Source of the DNA: Cytophagaceae bacterium
GTDB taxonomy: Bacteria > Bacteroidota > Bacteroidia > Cytophagales > Flexibacteraceae
Length of the DNA: 7,677 nt
Reading direction: 5' to 3'
NCBI GenBank assembly: GCA_947464365.1
Contig: CANHWS010000168.1
Coordinates: 1-7,677 of the forward strand
In this document: positions 1-4,416 of the stretch, in pieces
Layout: every line of letters starts with the position of its first letter
Position numbering within the stretch: the first letter of the stretch is position 1
Translations under genes and position numbers: made by a program
The notes under the pieces: generated by a model
The model's input: the letters and a program-made list of their open reading frames with translations, nothing else
Told to the model about the DNA's origin: nothing
The model's database searches: none

Positions 1-118
1 TAGCCCGGATGTATTTAGCCAACTATTGGTTGCGATCCCGATCTACTTCCTGTACGAGCTGAGCATTTTTGTCAGCCGCTCGGTCGAGAAAGGTAAGTTG
101 GCAAAGACCAATGCTTAG
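1..118 (+). CDS. tatC: Sec-independent protein translocase TatC, C-terminal end (5' partial)
   Basis: These are the last 38 codons of a gene that enters from the left edge; the frame starts at base 2 and ends at TAG 116-118. The peptide begins SPDVFSQLLVAIPIYFLYEL and continues with a hydrophobic helix and a short basic tail (VEKGKLAKTNA). A Pro-Asp pair followed by a helix with AIPxYxLYE is characteristic of the sixth and last transmembrane segment of TatC. TatC is the inner-membrane receptor that recognises twin-arginine signal peptides and, with TatA, exports folded proteins. The match is short but distinctive. Start, length and upstream neighbours lie outside the window. The downstream gene converges on it, so tatC is the end of its own transcription unit. 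I see no good terminator hairpin after the stop. Confidence 0.82.
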   Translation, partial: SPDVFSQLLVAIPIYFLYELSIFVSRSVEKGKLAKTNA

Positions 119-176
119 ATTAGGTACTTCCTGATCCAGACGGAGAACAATTTAGGCTATCAGAGGCGGCGGATCG
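119..176. other. Convergent intergenic spacer tatC / secreted protein
   Basis: This is a 58-bp gap between two genes that end facing each other. A bidirectional terminator would be expected here, but I find no strong GC-rich hairpin with a T-run. The only self-complementarity I saw is a 4-bp stem, TCGC/GCGA, around the stop codon of the minus-strand gene (174-186). That is too weak to call. Confidence 0.5.
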
Positions 177-857
177 CTATTTGCGAGATTTCTTTGGCCT
201 CGCCTTGTTGTGAGCTTTGTTTGCTTGATTGTATTTTTTGGGATCGATCAAGGCTGGGTCTAGCTCCTTAGAGATGCGCTCGCCAAAGGGTTTGCGTAGG
301 TAATGTTGGCATTGGGCCGTGGGGTGGGCTTTGTAGTAGGCCTCGTCCACCCCATAAGTCGAGCAGCCAAGCAACAAACTATCCGTATTAAATTGCAGGA
401 TACAGACTGGGCAGTCTATCGGTATACAACCATGCATTTGGCGGTCGTTATCGATGACAAGTTTTTTGGCTTCTACCTTAACCGGGATGGCTACAACCGC
501 GGACATAATATTGCCGAGCATACAATAGGCCCTGATGTAAGGTAGTTTGGTGGTCCAGCCACGTGTCCGGACCAAGTCCCAACGAAAAGCCTGCTCAAAA
601 GCAACACCTTTGGGCCTTGAGGGTTGGTTTTCCTGTATCTGTTTCAGGAAGTCCTTGTGTTCGTCAGCCTTTAGGACCTTCATCATCATTTTGATGAGCT
701 CTTTCTCGGTAGGCATTTTGGCAAGGCCTGTTTCGACTGTGCTACTGATGGGCCCAGCTGTAGTTTTTTTTGGTCTTAAGTACTGCGCATGGCATGGTAG
801 ACCAGCTCCTAGCAAAAGGCAGCAAAACAAGATCAGATAGGCAGTAGTACGACGCAT
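177..857 (-). CDS. Secreted cysteine-containing protein of unknown function
   Basis: The product is 226 aa, and I do not recognise the family. The chosen start (ATG at 855-857) gives a clean signal peptide: MRR, a hydrophobic core of about 17 residues, then CHA before Gln25, a typical signal peptidase I site. The cysteine at residue 22 lies in GLPC, which is a poor lipobox, so a lipoprotein is unlikely. An in-frame ATG 15 codons upstream (to 902) would put polar residues ahead of the signal peptide and was rejected. The mature part has a charged helical stretch (about 45-80), then a mixed region with six cysteines (112, 144, 149, 152, 165, 183), including Cys-x4-Cys-x2-Cys at 144-152. The tail from about 206 is rich in Lys, Arg, Asn and Ala and ends KKSRK. 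An even cysteine number in an exported protein fits disulfides, though metal binding by the CxxC is possible. It diverges from the AraC-type gene and converges on tatC. It is likely periplasmic or extracellular; its role is unknown. Confidence 0.75.
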   Translation of the reverse strand: MRRTTAYLILFCCLLLGAGLPCHAQYLRPKKTTAGPISSTVETGLAKMPTEKELIKMMMKVLKADEHKDFLKQIQENQPSRPKGVAFEQAFRWDLVRTRGWTTKLPYIRAYCMLGNIMSAVVAIPVKVEAKKLVIDNDRQMHGCIPIDCPVCILQFNTDSLLLGCSTYGVDEAYYKAHPTAQCQHYLRKPFGERISKELDPALIDPKKYNQANKAHNKARPKKSRK

Positions 858-862
858 AGCTG

Positions 863-870
863 CAAAAGTA
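863..870 (-). promoter_or_regulatory. Candidate Bacteroidota -7 element of the secreted-protein gene
   Basis: Read on the minus strand this is TACTTTTG, a perfect match to the Bacteroidota -7 consensus TAnnTTTG. It ends only five bases before the chosen ATG (857), which would place the transcript start at or near the start codon, giving a leaderless or almost leaderless message. The -33 side is weak: a TTTG lies 13 bp upstream (884-887), shorter than the usual spacing of about 19 bp. The position is suggestive, but a chance match is possible. Confidence 0.4.
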
Positions 871-919
871 GGCCAAACTGGGTCAAAGTCCGTACCAGCC
901 ACAGAGGTCTAACTAATCT

Positions 920-931
920 GTATGACCATAC
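920..931. repeat. 12-bp inverted repeat, possible operator
   Basis: GTATG-AC-CATAC has two perfect 5-bp arms around a 2-bp spacer. It lies in the divergent intergenic region, 63 bp before the minus-strand start and 115 bp before the AraC-type start, where an operator could act on both genes. AraC-family proteins more often bind direct repeats, so assigning it to the neighbouring regulator is speculative. A repeat this short can occur by chance. Confidence 0.3.
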
Positions 932-945
932 CTGATTTGTCAATG

Positions 946-960
946 GCCAAGCCAAGCCAA
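946..960 (+). repeat. Three tandem GCCAA units
   Basis: The pentamer GCCAA occurs three times head to tail with no interruption, in the divergent intergenic region about 87 bp before the AraC-type start codon. Direct repeats upstream of AraC-family genes can be regulator sites, but AraC half-sites are usually longer and spaced by one or two helical turns. A small slippage repeat is the simpler reading. Confidence 0.35.
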
Positions 961-1046
961 TCTCAAAGTATGGGATGCTTTGGTTTTGTGCTTGTTTTTT
1001 TGGCAACTTGCTCCTAGTCCTCCCAATCAAACCCGTTACATCGAGA

Positions 1047-1985
1047 ATGTTAAGTCACTTGGCCCAGATTCCATTAGTAAAACTTCAGCACGAGGACCAT
1101 GCGCTGAGCTTTGCCATCAAGGACATGGCGGAAATAAATGATGCGCATCATGGCATGATCGAGCCACCCCATCGGCACAACTTCTATACACTGATCTGGC
1201 ATAAAAGTGGTGCAGGCGTACATGTGGTGGACTTTGTGCAGTATGACTTGGCACCCAATCAGATATACTTCCTGGCCCCTGGGCAAGTGCATCAGATTAT
1301 CGGTCGGGGTAGGCCAGAGGGCTGGGTATTACTCTTCACCCGTGATTTTATTGAAGAGGCAGGCTGGGCATGGCAGCAGTTTGTCCAGCTGGGACTTTAT
1401 GATGCCTGCCAACAATTGCCACCTATCCAGGTTTTGCCGCCTGAGGTGGATTTGCTAGAAGGACTCATGCAGTCCATAAAACAAGAGTTTTTGGCTGAAG
1501 GCATCGAAACCAATGCGATGATTGCCTCCTTACTCCGCATGGTTCTGATAACCTGTTATCGGCATAAACAACAGCAGCTACAAGCCCCAGGTGCGTTGCT
1601 TTCCGAGTCAAATAATATAACTGAGGGACCAAGTAGTCGGCAACAGCAGACTGTACAACAGTTTATGACCTTGGTTGAGGCACAGCACCAAAAGTTACAT
1701 CAAGTGGGTCAGTATGCCGAGCTGTTAAGTGTATCGGCAGGTTACCTCAATGAGTTAATCAAAAGCCATACAGGGCGTACTGCCAAGGATGTAATTATGG
1801 ATCGGCTGGTGCTGACGGCCAAAAGAGAGGCACTTTTTACCGACCGCAGTAGCAAGGAAGTGGCCTTCGCCCTTGGGTTTGAGGATCCAGCTCATTTCAG
1901 CAAGTTTTTCAAGACCGCTACAGATACTACCTTTATGGCCTATAGGCAGCAGGTCCGGACGGGCACGGCTGCCGCCACTGCCTAA
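1047..1985 (+). CDS. AraC-family transcriptional regulator with cupin-like sensor domain
   Basis: The product is 312 aa from the ATG at 1047, near the usual size (about 280-300) for two-domain AraC regulators. An N-terminal AraC-binding cupin-like domain covers about 20-95, with a His-rich strand (PPHRHNFYTLIWHKSGAG, 40-57) and the typical LAPNQIYFLAPGQVHQI segment (68-84). The C-terminal DNA-binding domain spans about 202-305. Its first helix-turn-helix is around 220-240 (LSVSAGYLNELIKSHTG, 227-243) and the second around 266-288 (VAFALGFEDPAHFSKFFK, 272-289). An upstream in-frame ATG at 975 would add 24 hydrophobic residues, out of place on a cytoplasmic regulator, so 1047 was chosen. Family members bind a small ligand, often a sugar or a metabolite, and usually activate nearby genes. 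The EboC-like gene starts 27 bp after its stop, so the two are probably co-transcribed, and that gene is the likeliest target. The ligand cannot be told from the sequence. Confidence 0.9.
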   Translation: MLSHLAQIPLVKLQHEDHALSFAIKDMAEINDAHHGMIEPPHRHNFYTLIWHKSGAGVHVVDFVQYDLAPNQIYFLAPGQVHQIIGRGRPEGWVLLFTRDFIEEAGWAWQQFVQLGLYDACQQLPPIQVLPPEVDLLEGLMQSIKQEFLAEGIETNAMIASLLRMVLITCYRHKQQQLQAPGALLSESNNITEGPSSRQQQTVQQFMTLVEAQHQKLHQVGQYAELLSVSAGYLNELIKSHTGRTAKDVIMDRLVLTAKREALFTDRSSKEVAFALGFEDPAHFSKFFKTATDTTFMAYRQQVRTGTAAATA

Positions 1986-2012
1986 TCTAACAGAAGCCTC
2001 TGGGTCTCAGAT

Positions 2013-2957
2013 ATGCCACCATTGCCCCGCCGGCCAACATCCAGTCGACAATACGATAACACTAGCCCACCAGTAGGAAAGCTCACGGCATGGCTCCAGA
2101 CCATCCGTCCGGCCAATGTCCTGACCTCGGTGGCAGATGGCTGTGCGGGTTGGGCTGTGCTCACAACCCTGATGCCTGTTGAGGTTTTGAATTGGGGGCA
2201 TCTACCGTTCTTGATGTTGATGCATGCCTTGCTCTATACAGGTGGCATCATGATGAATGACGTCTTTGATGCTGAGCTGGATCGTAGGCAGCGGCCTGAA
2301 AGACCGATTCCAAGAGGGTTGCTTAAATTGTCGATGGTACAGACCGTAGCCATTGGTTTTCAGGTCCTTGCTGTAGGTATCGGTTTGTTTGTGGACCTTT
2401 CGTATGGGCTATGGTCTTTGTTGATCATCGCAGCTACTTACCTATACAATGGTGGGGCGAAGAACCATCCCATATTGGGCCCTGCGTCGATGGGCCTATG
2501 CCGCTCTCTCAACTTTTTGTTGCCGCTCGCGATCTCCGTTGAGTTTCTGAGCTACGCCATTCCGATAGGGTTACTGCCTTTGGCCTATATCGCAGGCATC
2601 ACCCTTAGCAGTCGTTATGAGGTTGAGGGTGGGAGCAAAAGGCCCCAATTGGCCGCTATAGTGCTTTATATTGGCGTCATTGCAGCCTTGACTGATCTTG
2701 CCCTTCAACAACATAAACCCTACATTGCCATTGCTTTCATTATAGGATTTGTCGTCTGGTTGATGCCAAAAGCTTTCAAAGCCTGGCAAGACCCCCAACC
2801 GATGACAATTAGAGGGGCAGTGCGCGCTGGTGTGCTAGGTCTCTTGTGGTACGATGCTGCCATTTGCGCCATTTATCAGCAATGGATCATGGGCCTTATT
2901 GTGGTTGCCCTATTGCCTATCTGTATCCAGCTGGGCAAGAAGTATAGTGTAACATAA
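2013..2957 (+). CDS. eboC: UbiA-superfamily membrane prenyltransferase, EboC-like
   Basis: The product is 314 aa and is a polytopic inner-membrane protein with about 8-9 hydrophobic helices. After a proline/serine-rich lead of about 22 residues, the conserved body begins KLTAWLQTIRPANVLTSVAD (23-42). The first Asp-rich motif, NDVFDAELD (82-90, NDxxDxxxD), followed by RPERPIPRG (94-102), is the hallmark for binding the prenyl diphosphate through Mg2+. The block GGAKNHPILGPASMGLCRSLN (147-167) and SRYEVEGG (200-207) resemble the EboC branch of the family rather than UbiA, MenA or heme-O/chlorophyll synthases. EboC belongs to the ebo cluster, linked in cyanobacteria to export of scytonemin precursors to the periplasm; its exact reaction is not established. 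The second Asp motif of typical UbiA enzymes is not evident; Glu203 and Glu205 are the acidic residues in that region. No other Met lies before residue 54, which fixes the start. No ebo partner gene is present in the window. The prenyltransferase assignment is firm, the EboC branch moderately so. Confidence 0.8.
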   Translation: MPPLPRRPTSSRQYDNTSPPVGKLTAWLQTIRPANVLTSVADGCAGWAVLTTLMPVEVLNWGHLPFLMLMHALLYTGGIMMNDVFDAELDRRQRPERPIPRGLLKLSMVQTVAIGFQVLAVGIGLFVDLSYGLWSLLIIAATYLYNGGAKNHPILGPASMGLCRSLNFLLPLAISVEFLSYAIPIGLLPLAYIAGITLSSRYEVEGGSKRPQLAAIVLYIGVIAALTDLALQQHKPYIAIAFIIGFVVWLMPKAFKAWQDPQPMTIRGAVRAGVLGLLWYDAAICAIYQQWIMGLIVVALLPICIQLGKKYSVT

Positions 2958-2984
2958 TCATCTCATTTCGAGGGTAGTTTGGAT

Positions 2985-3030
2985 GAACGATTCGTTCTTT
3001 CAGTTGCCCTAGACTAGAACTCCCGAAAGA
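2985..3030 (+). repeat. Short inverted repeats between the prenyltransferase and oxidoreductase genes
   Basis: Two small inverted repeats sit in the 89-bp spacer: GAACG-ATT-CGTTC (2985-2997), and TCTTTC (2996-3001) pairing with GAAAGA (3025-3030). They overlap by two bases, so they could form only as alternatives. Neither is GC-rich or followed by a T-run, so neither is a convincing terminator. I see no TAnnTTTG promoter in this spacer, which leaves read-through from the upstream gene plausible. Confidence 0.25.
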
Positions 3031-3046
3031 CAAAACAAAAACGCTT

Positions 3047-4204
3047 ATGACACTACATCGTAAACTCCGGATGGGAATGGTCGGTGGGGGCAAAGATGCC
3101 TTCATCGGTGGGGTCCACCGCATTGCCGCCTTTATGGACGGTGAGATCGACCTGGTATGTGGGGCTTTCAGCTCTAGTCCCGAAAAATCAAAAGCAAGTG
3201 GCGAGGCACTCTATCTAAAGCCTGAACGCTGCTATGGTACGTATCAAGAGATGATATTGGCCGAAGCTAAACTTCCGGTGGGCGAAAGGATGGACTTCGT
3301 GGCCATTGTGACGCCTAACAATATGCACTATGGCCCTGCTAAAATGGCCCTAGAGCATGGCTTTGCGGTGGTATGCGACAAACCAGTAGCTTTCACCCTA
3401 GTTGAGGCTGAGGAGCTTGCCCAGATTGTTGATGCCAAAGGGGCAGTCTTCGCCCTGACACATAACTACACTGGCTATCCGATGGTCAAGCAGGCCCGCA
3501 CGATGGTCAAGGCAGGTGCAATCGGCAAGGTTCGGAAGGTTGTGGTCGAGTATCCGCAAGGATGGCTGGCAACACCGCTAGAGGGAACAGGACAGAAACA
3601 AGCAGATTGGCGCACCGATCCTGCTCGCGCTGGCAAAAGCTGTTGCATGGGCGACATTGGCACCCATGCCGAAAACTTGGCGGAGTATATTACTGGGCTA
3701 GAAATCGACACGCTTTGTGCTGACCTCAGCACTTTTGTCGAAGGCCGCCCGCTGGACGATGATGGCAATGTATTGCTTAGGTTCCGAGGTGGGGCCAAGG
3801 GTATTTTGTTTGCCAGCCAAGTAGCGGCAGGTGAGGAAAACAACCTCCGGATCAGGATCTGGGGCGAGACCGGTGGCCTAGAGTGGCACCAACAGGAGCC
3901 GAACACTTTGCTGGTAAAACACCTTGATCGCCCAACCGAAATCTATCGGACGGGTGGGGGATACCTTTCCCCGATTGCCCAGTTTAATACGCGCACACCT
4001 GCTGGCCATCCAGAGGGTTATCTAGAAGGTTTTGCGAACATCTACCGCAATTTTGCCTTGGCCCTGCGCCACAAGTTAGCGACTGGGTCCCTAAGCGAGG
4101 AGCACGCCAACTTCCCTTCGGTCCATGATGGAGTCAGGGGTATGAAATTCATCGATGCAGTGGTTGAAAGCAGTGCGCAGAACGGTGCCTGGATCAAGGT
4201 TTAA
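3047..4204 (+). CDS. Gfo/Idh/MocA-family NAD(P)-dependent oxidoreductase
   Basis: The product is 385 aa, a full-length member. The N-terminal Rossmann fold starts at once with a glycine-rich loop, GMVGGGKDAFIGGVHR (10-25), then an acidic strand region and VAIVTPNNMHYGPAKMALEHG (85-105). The family motif is CDKPVAF (110-116), with Lys112 as the conserved catalytic or cofactor-contacting lysine. The C-terminal alpha/beta substrate domain holds MGDIGTHAENLAEY (201-214); Asp203 and His207 match the usual D-x3-H catalytic pair. Family members oxidise or reduce sugars, sugar acids, amino-sugars and cyclitols such as inositol; the substrate here cannot be deduced. There is no signal peptide, so it is cytoplasmic, unlike the Tat-exported relatives common in Bacteroidota. 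It follows the EboC-like gene by 89 bp on the same strand and may belong to the same unit. The A-rich leader (ACAAAACAAAAACGCTT) just before the ATG supports this start. Confidence 0.9.
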   Translation: MTLHRKLRMGMVGGGKDAFIGGVHRIAAFMDGEIDLVCGAFSSSPEKSKASGEALYLKPERCYGTYQEMILAEAKLPVGERMDFVAIVTPNNMHYGPAKMALEHGFAVVCDKPVAFTLVEAEELAQIVDAKGAVFALTHNYTGYPMVKQARTMVKAGAIGKVRKVVVEYPQGWLATPLEGTGQKQADWRTDPARAGKSCCMGDIGTHAENLAEYITGLEIDTLCADLSTFVEGRPLDDDGNVLLRFRGGAKGILFASQVAAGEENNLRIRIWGETGGLEWHQQEPNTLLVKHLDRPTEIYRTGGGYLSPIAQFNTRTPAGHPEGYLEGFANIYRNFALALRHKLATGSLSEEHANFPSVHDGVRGMKFIDAVVESSAQNGAWIKV

Positions 4205-4416
4205 CGATTCTGATTTGATCCTAATATCGGTTGGGGTTGTCTTGTTTTTCAAGACCAATAGCCTGCTTTGTGCAAGCCAGACACTACGTGGGTGTATCAT
4301 CTTTGCGGATGGTGCACCTTTTTTTGCGCATATTCAGCAGGGCGAACAACCTATTTGGTCTCAACTTGGTCTATCTTGCAAATAGGCTGTTTGAAGGAGC
4401 CCACTTGATGTAAATC
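4205..4416. other. Gene-free intergenic region before the subtilase gene
   Basis: This 212-bp stretch holds no credible gene; short open frames crossing it have no recognisable protein character. I find no match to TAnnTTTG on the plus strand. It contains a small hairpin at 4239-4255 and, near the subtilase start, an AAGGAG (4394-4399) followed eight bases later by ATGTAA (4408-4413), an immediate start-stop pair three bases before the true ATG at 4417. AAGGAG lies 17 bases from that ATG, too far for ordinary Shine-Dalgarno use. Confidence 0.5.
4239..4255 (+). terminator. Weak hairpin after the oxidoreductase gene
   Basis: GTCTTG (4239-4244) pairs with CAAGAC (4250-4255) around a TTTTT loop, 34 bp after the oxidoreductase stop. 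TTG (4237-4239) and CAA (4256-4258) could lengthen the stem if one base is bulged. The stem is short and only half G/C, and no T-run follows it. It could be part of a terminator, but it is not a convincing intrinsic one. Confidence 0.25.

Noticed and set aside
303..840. Two plus-strand open frames (303-545 and 547-840)
   Set aside because: They lie antisense to the secreted-protein gene, which has a clear signal peptide and a coherent composition. Their translations show no recognisable domain.
858..902. Upstream ATG extending the secreted protein by 15 codons
   Set aside because: It would place acidic and polar residues before the signal peptide; the start at 857 begins directly with the usual Met-Arg-Arg n-region.
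975..1046. Upstream ATG extending the AraC-type gene by 24 codons
   Set aside because: The added residues are hydrophobic and look like a chance membrane segment on a cytoplasmic DNA-binding protein. Starting at 1047 gives a normal family length.
2013..2957. Assignment as UbiA, MenA or heme O synthase
   Set aside because: The LGPASMGLCRSLN and SRYEVEGG blocks fit the EboC-like branch better. No ubiquinone, menaquinone or heme genes are adjacent.
3475..3906. 143-aa minus-strand open frame
   Set aside because: It is fully antisense to the well-supported Gfo/Idh/MocA gene. Its Ser/Pro-rich translation is typical of a reverse-strand shadow.
4155..4413. Small plus-strand frames (76 and 60 aa) in the gap before the subtilase
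   Set aside because: One begins inside the oxidoreductase gene and the other needs a TTG start. Neither has a ribosome site or any domain-like composition.
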